Assembly: GCA_945988915.1 (NCBI GenBank)
Contig: CAMFTS010000003.1
Location: 1 to 35,127 of the forward strand
Length of the DNA: 35,127 bases
Source of the DNA: an uncultured Clostridia bacterium
Lineage (GTDB): Bacteria; Bacillota; Clostridia; Oscillospirales; Acutalibacteraceae
Reading direction: 5' to 3'
The notes under the pieces were generated by a model. The model had not been told where the DNA came from, did not search any database, and saw nothing but the letters and a program-made list of their open reading frames with translations. Position 1 is the first letter of the stretch; each line of letters starts with the position of its first letter. Positions 1 to 8,821 of this stretch are shown piece after piece. A program made the translations under genes and the position numbers.

Positions 1-2
1 AA

Positions 3-2384
3 AAAAAGTGGCAGGATAAATGGGAAGAAGAGGGAGTGTTTCACGCTCAGGACAATTCCGACAAGAAAAAATTCTATGCACTTGTAGAATTCCCGTATCC
101 GTCAGGCGCAGGTATGCATGTCGGTCATATCAAGGCTTATTCGGGTCTTGAGGTTGTTTCAAGAAAAAGAAGACTTGAGGGCTACAATGTGCTTTTCCCG
201 ATAGGCTTTGACGCTTACGGTCTTCCTACGGAAAATTATGCAATTAAAACAGGTATTCATCCGAGAAAAGTTACCGATATGAATATCGAAAAATTCACAA
301 GTCAGCTCAAGCGCGTAGGCTTCTCTTTTGACTGGACACGGGTTATCGACACAACAGAAGAGGGATACTACAAGTGGACTCAGTGGATATTCCTTAAAAT
401 GTTTGAAAACGGGCTTGCTTTCAGAGATAAGACTCTTGTAAACTATTGCCCGTCATGTAAGGTTGTTCTTTCTAATGAAGATTCTCAGGGCGGTAAGTGT
501 GATATCTGTCATTCGGATATTGTTCAGAAATCAAAGGATGTCTGGTATCTTCGCATTACGGAATATGCTGACAAGCTTCTTGACGGTCTTAACGAGGTTG
601 ATTATCTTCCGAATGTCAGACTTCAGCAGGAAAATTGGATTGGTAAATCCCGCGGTGCTTTCGTAACATTCTCCGTAAACGAGGTTGACGAAAGCTTTAA
701 GATTTATACAACAAGACCCGACACACTCTTCGGTGTTACATTTATGGTTATGGCTCCCGAGCATCCGATTATTGACAAGTATGCAGATAAAATCGGCAAT
801 ATGGATGAGGTTCAGGCATACAGAGCAGAATGTGCAAAGAAGACTGAGTTTGAACGCACACAGCTTGTAAAGGAGAAAACAGGTGTTAAGCTTTCGGGCT
901 TTACAGCTAAGAATCCCGTCAACGGCAAGGATATTCCGATTTACATATCCGACTATGTTATGATGGGTTACGGCACAGGCGCTATTATGGCTGTTCCTGC
1001 ACACGACCAGCGAGACTATGATTTTGCAAAGAAATTCGGCATAGATATTATTGAGGTAATCAAGGGCGGCGACATTTCGGTTGAAGCATATACGGGCGAC
1101 GGCGAAATGGTAAATTCAGGCTTCCTTAACGGCTCAACAAATAAAAAAGATTCTATTGCAAAGATGATAGAATTCTTGCAGGAAAAAGGTATAGGCGAGG
1201 GCGGCGTTCAGTATAAGATGAAAGACTGGGCATTCAACCGTCAGCGTTATTGGGGCGAACCTATTCCGATTGTTCACTGCCCGAATTGCGGTATGGTTGC
1301 CGTTCCTTATGAAGAGCTTCCGTTAAAGCTTCCCGAGGTTGAAAATTTTGAACCCGGTCAGGACGGCGAAAGCCCGCTTGCTAAGATTGATTCCTTCGTT
1401 AATTGCAAATGCCCGAAGTGCGGCGGCGATGCAAAGAGAGAAACCGACACAATGCCGCAGTGGGCAGGTTCAAGCTGGTATTTCTTAAGATACATTGACC
1501 CACACAACGATAAGGCTCTTGCAGACGAAGAAAAGCTTAAATATTGGGGTCCTGTTGACTGGTACAACGGCGGTATGGAACATGTTACGCGCCACCTTAT
1601 CTATTCAAGATTCTGGCACAGATTCCTTTATGATATCGGTGCAGTACCGTTCAAAGAGCCGTACTTAAAGAGAACTGCGCAGGGACTTATTTTAGGACCT
1701 GACGGCGTTAAGATGAGTAAGTCAAGGGGCAATGTTATTGACCCGAATGAAGTTGTTGATGTTTACGGCGCTGATGTTCTTCGTACTTATGTTTTGTTTA
1801 TGGGCGACTATGAACAGGCTGCTCCGTGGAGCGAATCAAGCGTTAAGGGCTGTAAGAGATTTGTTGACAGAATATGGAAATTACAAGATATGCTTACAGA
1901 CGGCGATGAGTATTCAAAAGAATTGTCATCGGCTATGCACAAGACAATTAAGAAAGTCACAGAGGATATTGAAGCTATGAAATTCAACACGGCAGTAGCA
2001 TCGATTATGACTCTTCTTAATGCTATATATGACAACGGAAAAATCAACAGAGCAGAGCTTAAAGATTTGTTACTTATTGTAAATCCGTTTGCTCCGCATA
2101 TTTCAGAGGAAATGTGGACAAACTTGAAGTACGGAGAAATGATTGCAAAGGATGGCGTATGGCCGACCTTTGATGAAGCAAAATGCGTTGATGATACAGT
2201 CGAAATCGCTGTTCAGATCAACGGAAAAATCCGTGCTAAGATAAATGTTGCCGTTGACATTTCAGATGCCGATGCTATTGCTATGGCAAAGCAGGACGAA
2301 AAAGTGGCTGAAGAGATTAAAGGTAAGAATATTATCAAAGAAATCTATGTCAAGGGCAGACTTGTCAATATCGTTGCAAAATAA
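3..2384 (+). CDS. leuS: Leucine--tRNA ligase, 5'-truncated by window start
   Basis: Reading frame is open from base 3 (KKWQDKWEEEGVFHAQ...), so the listed start at 36 is an internal GTG. Class I signature YPSGAGMHVGHIKAYS, KMSKS motif (KMSKSRGN), WYFLRYIDPHN and C-terminal anticodon-binding/LeuS-specific region. Confidence 0.97.
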   Translation, partial: KKWQDKWEEEGVFHAQDNSDKKKFYALVEFPYPSGAGMHVGHIKAYSGLEVVSRKRRLEGYNVLFPIGFDAYGLPTENYAIKTGIHPRKVTDMNIEKFTSQLKRVGFSFDWTRVIDTTEEGYYKWTQWIFLKMFENGLAFRDKTLVNYCPSCKVVLSNEDSQGGKCDICHSDIVQKSKDVWYLRITEYADKLLDGLNEVDYLPNVRLQQENWIGKSRGAFVTFSVNEVDESFKIYTTRPDTLFGVTFMVMAPEHPIIDKYADKIGNMDEVQAYRAECAKKTEFERTQLVKEKTGVKLSGFTAKNPVNGKDIPIYISDYVMMGYGTGAIMAVPAHDQRDYDFAKKFGIDIIEVIKGGDISVEAYTGDGEMVNSGFLNGSTNKKDSIAKMIEFLQEKGIGEGGVQYKMKDWAFNRQRYWGEPIPIVHCPNCGMVAVPYEELPLKLPEVENFEPGQDGESPLAKIDSFVNCKCPKCGGDAKRETDTMPQWAGSSWYFLRYIDPHNDKALADEEKLKYWGPVDWYNGGMEHVTRHLIYSRFWHRFLYDIGAVPFKEPYLKRTAQGLILGPDGVKMSKSRGNVIDPNEVVDVYGADVLRTYVLFMGDYEQAAPWSESSVKGCKRFVDRIWKLQDMLTDGDEYSKELSSAMHKTIKKVTEDIEAMKFNTAVASIMTLLNAIYDNGKINRAELKDLLLIVNPFAPHISEEMWTNLKYGEMIAKDGVWPTFDEAKCVDDTVEIAVQINGKIRAKINVAVDISDADAIAMAKQDEKVAEEIKGKNIIKEIYVKGRLVNIVAK

Positions 2385-2393
2385 GGTGATTCA

Positions 2394-2516
2394 GTGAAAA
2401 CACTCGGCGATTATAAAGATTGCTTGGTTGATATTTTCAAAAACACTCGATTGGCTGATATAACTATGTATATGGTATCGGTAATCAAATCATTTTTCAG
2501 AGGTAAGGGAGAATGA
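2394..2516 (+). CDS. Candidate 40-aa small protein (MKTLGDYKDCLVDIFKNTRLADITMYMVSVIKSFFRGKGE), GTG start, translationally coupled to downstream hydrolase
   Basis: AAGGTGA RBS-like sequence upstream of GTG; stop TGA overlaps the next gene's ATG (ATGA). Not in the ORF track because of its size. Confidence 0.4.
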   Translation: MKTLGDYKDCLVDIFKNTRLADITMYMVSVIKSFFRGKGE

Positions 2517-3829
2517 GCAAATATTCAAACAGAATAATCAGTACAGTGCTTATTATTTCCCTTACTTTAGGGATTTGGTATCAAACGGATGCTTTTGCCA
2601 AAAGAGCTGATTTTGCGCAAAAGGTAAACTCGGAAACACAAACCGAAATTGTCTATGGCGAATATGATGAGATAGACAGAGAGTTTGCTTCAAATAAAGA
2701 AAATCTCGTCGGACTTATAGAATCTGCCGGTCTTGCCGATGACGAGAATTTCACTTTCAGAGTCAAGTCTTTGTTCGTTGAGCTTTACGGCTTCTTAAAG
2801 GATATCTTTGTTCAGGGCGGCAAGGTTACGGATATGGATTCCGCGGAGCAAAGATTTACAAGCATATTCAACGGACTTTTTGAGTTGGATACAAAGCTGA
2901 ATGAAATCAATCCTGAGGCTATGGGAGAGCTTACAAACAAGGGATTTGTAACCTCTGCGATTATGATAGTCTGGGATTTGGTAACCGCTTTTGATAATAA
3001 CCGCGTCAATTCGCAGACTATGGAGTCCGGAGTTACAAGGCTTGAAGATATTTCATACATAGACGACGGCACAAATGAGCATATGCTTGATGTGTATTAT
3101 CCTGAAGGCACAAGCGAAAAGCTTCCCGTGATTATTGATATTCACGGCGGAGGACTGATGATGGGTGATAAGGATTCAAACAGAGTTTATTGCTCGGTAC
3201 TTGCCAAAAAAGGATATACGGTAGTCGCTGTCAATTACAGACTTTGTCCCGATGTGCTTTATCCGTCACAGGTGCAGGATATTATGGCGGCTTTCAGATG
3301 GGTACACGATAATGCCGACAAATACTATATTGACCTCGACAAAGTGTATGTTACAGGCGACTCGGCAGGCGGAAATCTCGCGTATTATGTGCCTCTTGTA
3401 AATACAAGTAAAGAGCTGCAGGAGCTTTATTCGGTTGAGCCGTCAGGACTTTCAATAGACGCGCTGGGATTGGTTTCCGGTATGTTCGATATGAAAAACG
3501 GCTTTAACGGACCGCTGATTTCTTCATATCTGGGATTTGACTATAAGAATTCTCCGTATTATAATTATTTACAACCGGAGGAAGCTTTGCCGTTGGGTGA
3601 ATTACCTCCATGCTATGTGGTTACTTGCACAAGAGATTTTCTTCATGCATCAGGCGTGGCGTTTGATGAAGTATTGACAGAAAAGGGAATAGAACATCAA
3701 TTCCGTGATTGGGGCTTGACGGTCAACAAGTCGTCAGGACATATTACGAGCGTTGCTTATCCCGAGCTTGAAGAAAGCAAGACTACAATAAATGAAATGT
3801 TGGCTTTTTTTGAAAACCATACATATTAA
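2513..3829 (+). CDS. Secreted alpha/beta hydrolase (HSL/BD-FAE-like esterase/lipase) with N-terminal extension
   Basis: Signal-peptide-like N-terminus; oxyanion motif DIHGGGLMMG; nucleophile elbow GDSAGG; C-terminal His region. Confidence 0.85.
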   Translation: MSKYSNRIISTVLIISLTLGIWYQTDAFAKRADFAQKVNSETQTEIVYGEYDEIDREFASNKENLVGLIESAGLADDENFTFRVKSLFVELYGFLKDIFVQGGKVTDMDSAEQRFTSIFNGLFELDTKLNEINPEAMGELTNKGFVTSAIMIVWDLVTAFDNNRVNSQTMESGVTRLEDISYIDDGTNEHMLDVYYPEGTSEKLPVIIDIHGGGLMMGDKDSNRVYCSVLAKKGYTVVAVNYRLCPDVLYPSQVQDIMAAFRWVHDNADKYYIDLDKVYVTGDSAGGNLAYYVPLVNTSKELQELYSVEPSGLSIDALGLVSGMFDMKNGFNGPLISSYLGFDYKNSPYYNYLQPEEALPLGELPPCYVVTCTRDFLHASGVAFDEVLTEKGIEHQFRDWGLTVNKSSGHITSVAYPELEESKTTINEMLAFFENHTY

Positions 3830-3851
3830 TTTTTTGAAAGGGGATACCTAT

Positions 3852-5867
3852 ATGAAAAAGACAAAAATTTTAAGCGCTGTTTTAACAGTTGTTATGCTGC
3901 TTTCGCTTCTTCCCGTGAATGTGTTTGCGGCAAAGAGAAATGATTCTGTAGTAAGCGGTTCTCTTGTCCTTTCCGAATCCCATATGGGCAAAAGAGTTAC
4001 GGGCGCAATACCTCAGGGCTTGCCGGAGATTAAGAATGCCGCAGCTACATACAAGTTCTATGACAATCTTACGGATTTCCAAAAGCGCATCTATAACGAG
4101 TTTCTGGCAACAGAGGGTGTGCTTGGACAGAATATCAGTCTTTTATGCAGTGAAAGTGAATTGGGCGGCCTTGATTTGGAAGTGATATCCACAAATATAT
4201 ATTATGCTTTAGCGTCGTTTTTTGAGGATAATCCCGAATATTATTGGTTGCTTTATGCACCGCTGCAATTCGAGATTAAGGAACAGGGCAGCGACTACAT
4301 ATTAGAATTGAAATTGGATTACGAAAGTATTCCATATTCAAATGAAGCAGAGCTCAGAAGCGAATACAACAGAACATTGCAAGCTGTTGAAGACTTCTCC
4401 GTTTCAGGCTCAACAAGATATGAAAAAGTTAAGAGTATCAATGACGGTCTTTGTGAGCTTGCAACATACGCTGATTTGACCGGTGAAGTTAGTGAAAAAG
4501 TGTTTTACCCGTCAAGCTGTTTGCTTTATCCTTATGAAACTGTTTGCGACGGTTACTCAAAGGCTTTCAAGCTTATTTGTGACAGAGAGAATATTCCCTG
4601 TATTATAGTTTGCGGCTACGGCTATGTATATAATATGTCCGGTGAACTTGAACCCGGAGGTCACGCATGGAACTATGTTCAGATGGAAGACGGAAAGTGG
4701 TACGCAGTTGATGTTACCTGGAATGATTCAGCTTATGATTCCGGTGCTCATGACTTGGCATATGATTACTTCCTTAAGGGAAGAAACAGCATTGACAGCT
4801 CAGGTGACAGATTTGCGGTAACTCACGATCCCGTAGGCGACAGATTTGTTGTTCCCGATGAATTCGGCAGAGAAAATCTTATTTGCATGTCATATCCTGA
4901 ACTCAGCGAGTCGGAATACGATCCGAATACGATTGTAGATCCGATTCCCGATAATCCCGGCACAGATGTAGTTGCCGATGTCAACGGTGACGGTAAGCTT
5001 TCGGTCGTTGACGCAAAATGGATTTTACAGTCGCTTGCCGGACTGAGAAACTTAAATTCTGCTCAAGACTCAGCTGCCGATGTAAACGGAGACGGTAAGC
5101 TTTCGGTTGTTGACGCAAAGTGGATTTTACAGGCACTTGCAGGCTTGAGAGTGCTTGGCGAAGAGGAGTCACATGTTATCAAGAACTACCCAGAATTCCC
5201 AGCTCTGGATTTAGGCGCATACTTTGATGTTCCTTACATTGATAAGGTTTATGATTATGGTCCGGAGTATGGCGATATTGGTAATTTACCACCAGCAGAT
5301 GCACCTTTGGTTGAAGTTGAATACATTTATAGACAAAGCGATATAGAGAGCGTTGGTTTTGTAGATGATTACTCAAACCTTCTAAGGAATAGTGGCTTTG
5401 TATATCTTGGAACAACTGCTTTAGTTGGTTGGTCTTATTATTCAGAATTCTATTCCAATAATTCTGTTGGCGTATCAATAAAATATTATGACAACGGAAA
5501 TTTAGGCGTGCGGTTGTATAAGTCTAATTATATTTACCAATATTCTGATTACGATCTCCCAGACTTTGGCGAAATCTTTGATGTTCAATATTGGCATTTA
5601 AGGTCATATAGTGATGGTTCTGCGACTTACGATTATGAGCTATCACAAGCAAAAGAGGCTGACCCTAATAACGAATATTTTAACATACTTAAAGAAAACG
5701 GTTTTGCTTTAGTTGACCAAAGCTATTTTGAAAATTGCGGAGAGTATTATACAGAATGGGTATTTGAAAATTCTAAAACAGGAGTTCGTTTAACTGTTCA
5801 GACTGATGATACCTATTATACAATAATGTTTGGCTTGATAGCGAACCTTGATCGCAATGACTGGTGA
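3852..5867 (+). CDS. Secreted transglutaminase-like protein with internal type I dockerin repeats and duplicated C-terminal domain
   Basis: RBS AAAGGGGATACCTAT before ATG 3852; signal peptide MKKTKILSAVLTVVMLLSLLPVNVFA; transglutaminase Cys/His/Asp context (YETVCDGYSKAF...GGHAWNYVQMEDGKWYAVDVTWND); two ADVNGDGKLSVVDAKWILQ(S/A)LAGLR dockerin segments. Confidence 0.88.
   Translation: MKKTKILSAVLTVVMLLSLLPVNVFAAKRNDSVVSGSLVLSESHMGKRVTGAIPQGLPEIKNAAATYKFYDNLTDFQKRIYNEFLATEGVLGQNISLLCSESELGGLDLEVISTNIYYALASFFEDNPEYYWLLYAPLQFEIKEQGSDYILELKLDYESIPYSNEAELRSEYNRTLQAVEDFSVSGSTRYEKVKSINDGLCELATYADLTGEVSEKVFYPSSCLLYPYETVCDGYSKAFKLICDRENIPCIIVCGYGYVYNMSGELEPGGHAWNYVQMEDGKWYAVDVTWNDSAYDSGAHDLAYDYFLKGRNSIDSSGDRFAVTHDPVGDRFVVPDEFGRENLICMSYPELSESEYDPNTIVDPIPDNPGTDVVADVNGDGKLSVVDAKWILQSLAGLRNLNSAQDSAADVNGDGKLSVVDAKWILQALAGLRVLGEEESHVIKNYPEFPALDLGAYFDVPYIDKVYDYGPEYGDIGNLPPADAPLVEVEYIYRQSDIESVGFVDDYSNLLRNSGFVYLGTTALVGWSYYSEFYSNNSVGVSIKYYDNGNLGVRLYKSNYIYQYSDYDLPDFGEIFDVQYWHLRSYSDGSATYDYELSQAKEADPNNEYFNILKENGFALVDQSYFENCGEYYTEWVFENSKTGVRLTVQTDDTYYTIMFGLIANLDRNDW
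4974..5150 (+). repeat. Dockerin-encoding tandem duplication (two ~75-bp units, 102-bp period)
   Basis: Encoded units ADVNGDGKLSVVDAKWILQSLAGLR and ADVNGDGKLSVVDAKWILQALAGLR differ at one residue; DNA is also highly similar. Confidence 0.9.
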
Positions 5868-5874
5868 TAAAACA

Positions 5875-5915
5875 CCCCATACGGATTTTTTCCGTATGGG
5901 GCTGTTTTTATTTAT
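5875..5915. terminator. Bidirectional Rho-independent terminator between convergent genes
   Basis: CCCCATACGGA - TTTTT - TCCGTATGGGG (11-bp perfect stem), then GCTGTTTTTATTT; A-rich on the other side. Lies between the stop of the plus-strand gene and the stop of the minus-strand holin. Confidence 0.88.
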
Positions 5916-6153
5916 TCAACTGTTTTACTATTTGATTTCCGTAAACGGCTGCACCCGATACAAGCACGCCCTGAATTACGGAATTTACGCTCAAGCCCAT
6001 AATTCCCAGGCATCCGAGTATTCCGAAAAACAGAAGTATAACCGGAATGTATTTATCGGGAATTTTTTTCGTGTGCTTTATCATCATACCGATAATATTC
6101 AGCGCGGGTATGAGTATCAGCGCATTTTTAAATATATAATTTAAAATATTCAA
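5908..6153 (-). CDS. Phage holin (Hol44/holin superfamily V-like)
   Basis: 81 aa with two hydrophobic segments and ALILIPALNIIGMMIKHTKKIPDKYIPVILLFFGILG motif; adjacent to an endolysin gene. Confidence 0.75.
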   Translation of the reverse strand: MNILNYIFKNALILIPALNIIGMMIKHTKKIPDKYIPVILLFFGILGCLGIMGLSVNSVIQGVLVSGAAVYGNQIVKQLNK

Positions 6154-6162
6154 TCAATCACC

Positions 6163-7053
6163 TCAAGTAATATCTGACTTGTTAACATAACCCGTGACAT
6201 TTTTGTATAACGGCTTTTTACCTGCGCGTTCCGGTTTATTTGTTATCCTGAAGCGAGAATTTATGAGTATGCCGTCATAAATATAATATGCACCGCTTTT
6301 CCTGACTGACAATTTCTTGGTGTCGGCGGAGATATATACAGGGGTATTTTTAAGCGTAATCTTTTGTCCCTTGACAAAGTCCGGCTTGCTTGTCTGCGTC
6401 GGCGGTTTATCGATTGCAGGCTTTGCATCGGAATTATCTTTGAAACCGTTGAATCCCCTCGATTTAATGATTGCGGGATAGTCTTTGTATGCCTCGTTCA
6501 TATCAACGCTGCCTCGGATTCCGTTGACCTTGCCTGTCGCTGAATACTGCCACATACCGTATTTGCCCTTGTAAGTGTTTTCCTTTGACCACTGTGCAAC
6601 CCAACAGTCATATTTATTTTTACACTCGTCATCAATAAAGCGGTCAAACCAGTGCTTGCTGCTGTAAACACCGATATAATAACCGGATTTTTCCATTTCG
6701 TTGCAGAATGTTTTAATTAACTGCGACACAAATTCTTTGCCTTTATCGGATTGACTTTTTTCTTCAATATCAAAAATGACGGGCATTTCAAATTTTTTTC
6801 CACTGAGCCATTTAAGAAAAGTCTGCGCTTCTTTTTTTGCGTCATCGGCTGACTTTGCATAGCTGTAAATATATGCACCGAGCTTGATGCCTGCCTTTTT
6901 TGCGGCAGCGTAGTTTTCTTCAAATTTTTCGTCTTTTTGATTGTCGTATTTTCCGTATCCTGCGCGAAGAATTGCAAATTCAATTCCGTCGGCTCTGACC
7001 TTCTTCCAATCAATTGTTCCGTTGTGCTTAGAAACATCAATGCCTTTCATCAT
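6163..7053 (-). CDS. GH25 lysozyme/endolysin with C-terminal SH3-like region
   Basis: MKGIDVSKHNGTIDWKKVRADGIEFAILRAGYG, AGIKLGAYIYSYAKS, MPVIFDIEE catalytic region, GVYSSKHWF, CWVAQW are GH25 hallmarks. Confidence 0.95.
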   Translation of the reverse strand: MMKGIDVSKHNGTIDWKKVRADGIEFAILRAGYGKYDNQKDEKFEENYAAAKKAGIKLGAYIYSYAKSADDAKKEAQTFLKWLSGKKFEMPVIFDIEEKSQSDKGKEFVSQLIKTFCNEMEKSGYYIGVYSSKHWFDRFIDDECKNKYDCWVAQWSKENTYKGKYGMWQYSATGKVNGIRGSVDMNEAYKDYPAIIKSRGFNGFKDNSDAKPAIDKPPTQTSKPDFVKGQKITLKNTPVYISADTKKLSVRKSGAYYIYDGILINSRFRITNKPERAGKKPLYKNVTGYVNKSDIT

Positions 7054-7274
7054 ATTACTTCATTCCTTTCAATATTTTCGATTCTCGTTTCCTGACTTTT
7101 GATTTTCTCCTCTATAACAGGTATTCGTTCTGCGAAATTATTATGCTTGTCAACTTTCTTTTCAAGCTGCTGAAGTCTGTAATTTGTAAGCTTTGCGCTG
7201 GCTAAAATTCCGCCTATTGTACCGAACATTGTGCCGAAAAATGAAACAACAGATACAATGATTTCAGTATTCAT
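7050..7274 (-). CDS. XhlA-like phage membrane/coiled-coil protein (lysis accessory)
   Basis: 74 aa: N-terminal hydrophobic segment followed by NYRLQQLEKKVDKHNNFAERIPVIEEKIKSQETRIENIERN; 4-bp overlap with lysozyme start. Confidence 0.7.
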   Translation of the reverse strand: MNTEIIVSVVSFFGTMFGTIGGILASAKLTNYRLQQLEKKVDKHNNFAERIPVIEEKIKSQETRIENIERNEVI

Positions 7275-8819
7275 TTAATCACCGCCCCATTTGTTTGTTG
7301 CACTGACAATATATTTTGATGTTTCAAGTAATGGCACAGAACTCTGTACCGTTAAATAAAATCTGTTTTTGATTGCTGTCGGAAGAACAGCAAAAGTTTT
7401 TAATATACCGCTTTTTGAAAGCTCGGTGTTTTTATTGGCTTTGGTTTTTGAAAAACTGTATTCTGTTGTCAATATGCCGGTAACTTCATCAAATTTCTGC
7501 GAAACAAAAGCAAATATATCGGTACTGTTAAGCAAATCACCGTCAATCGTAAATTGTATAACAATGCCCGATGCATAACCGATACTGATTTTATATGCTT
7601 CGGTTTGCAGCTGCGACAAATGCAATTCAATATATATGTTTCGCTCACCCAGTCTGTCAATCGTTTTTGAAGTAATATTTGCAGTAATTGTTTCATTCAA
7701 TACTTCTTTATATTTGTATTTGTCTAAAGTGTCATAAATTACTTTATTTTGTAAGGGATTTTCGCTTGTTCCGTTCAGTTCGCTGTCAACAGTTACCGTA
7801 TAATTTAGCTTTTCAACAACTTCATTACTTAACTTGTTTTCTGTGATTACACCGTTTGATATTTTTTCATTTGTTATTGCATATGTCTGAAGCTTATCGG
7901 TTGAAATTGCACCGGGGAAAATATGGTATGCTTCAACAGCCTGAGGTTTAATTTTGCTGTTGGTTACAGCACTGTTTGCTATTTTTTCCGTTGTGACCGA
8001 TACATCCTGAAGATGTGATGTCTTTATGATGTTGTTTATATTGTTGAGTTTTTTGTTTTCAACATCCGTTACTCTGGTGCTGAGACTGTTAATTTCAGAT
8101 GCTACCAAGCAATTCATTGCGGCATTTTCCGAATATTCGGAAAGAAAATCGTCAACAACGGTGTTATTCGCATTTTCCTGAATTGAGTTAAGCTTGTTTT
8201 TGAGTTCATCGGTAAAATCGTTTGTTGTGAGAGTTTTTCCGTTTTGCTTGTCAACCTTGTTGTTTAATTCATTGGTGACAGCCTTGTTTTCTATTGGGTT
8301 GGTACTGTTTGAATTCAATGCCGAATCTACGGTTGTAGGTTCGCCTTTATCACCTTTGTCACCCTTATCGCCTTTGTCGCCCTTATCGCCCTTGAAGTCA
8401 CCGTTTTTTATTGCTTCAAGCATTGCATTTATTGAAAAATCGTAAGAATTTGCAAGGTCTTTGCTGTCGCCTTCTACCGAACTGAATGTAAGTTTAATTG
8501 TCGTTGCTTTGTAGAGATATGTTGTGGCATAAGTTACAGGGTCAACCTTTGCAACATTGAAACAGCATAAGACAGACATCTGACTTGTAATTGCGGCAGG
8601 AAGCGGAAAGATAAGGTTGCCTGAACTGTCAGGGGTAAGATAATCTGTTCTGACAATACCTGACGGAGTCGCAAAATCTAAATAGAATTTATAACTGCCG
8701 TTTAAAAATTCAGTAGCAATTTTAAAATAGAGCTTTTTAGCGTTATTCTCAAACATCAGGCCGCCGTCCATTTCGTAATCGGCATGGGTTGATGTTATAT
8801 AAATAGTCGAAGTAGCCAA
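7275..8819 (-). CDS. Phage tail fibre/baseplate (BppU-like) protein with collagen-like GDK repeats
   Basis: N-terminal BppU-like region; FKGDKGDKGDKGDKGDKGEP collagen-like stretch; repeated VDSALNSNSTNPIENKAV / VDSELNGTSENPLQNKVI motif typical of tail fibres; repeated T-x-KI/KL shaft-like segment. Confidence 0.82.
   Translation of the reverse strand: MATSTIYITSTHADYEMDGGLMFENNAKKLYFKIATEFLNGSYKFYLDFATPSGIVRTDYLTPDSSGNLIFPLPAAITSQMSVLCCFNVAKVDPVTYATTYLYKATTIKLTFSSVEGDSKDLANSYDFSINAMLEAIKNGDFKGDKGDKGDKGDKGDKGEPTTVDSALNSNSTNPIENKAVTNELNNKVDKQNGKTLTTNDFTDELKNKLNSIQENANNTVVDDFLSEYSENAAMNCLVASEINSLSTRVTDVENKKLNNINNIIKTSHLQDVSVTTEKIANSAVTNSKIKPQAVEAYHIFPGAISTDKLQTYAITNEKISNGVITENKLSNEVVEKLNYTVTVDSELNGTSENPLQNKVIYDTLDKYKYKEVLNETITANITSKTIDRLGERNIYIELHLSQLQTEAYKISIGYASGIVIQFTIDGDLLNSTDIFAFVSQKFDEVTGILTTEYSFSKTKANKNTELSKSGILKTFAVLPTAIKNRFYLTVQSSVPLLETSKYIVSATNKWGGD
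8341..8399 (-). repeat. 9-nt-period coding repeat encoding (GDK)n
   Basis: Minus strand reads ggcgataagggcgacaaaggcgataagggtgacaaaggtgataaaggcga. Confidence 0.85.
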
Positions 8820-8821
8820 AA

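Noticed and set aside
531-1004. Minus-strand ORF antisense to leuS (157 aa)
   Set aside because: Fully overlaps a conserved synthetase gene, has no recognisable domain and no RBS/operon context; a shadow ORF.
5848-6144. Plus-strand 98-aa ORF over the holin
   Set aside because: Starts inside the preceding gene, crosses a strong terminator and is antisense to a recognisable holin.
8341-8399. Non-coding microsatellite or CRISPR-like repeat
   Set aside because: In frame within the fibre gene, encodes collagen-like GDK triplets with synonymous variation.
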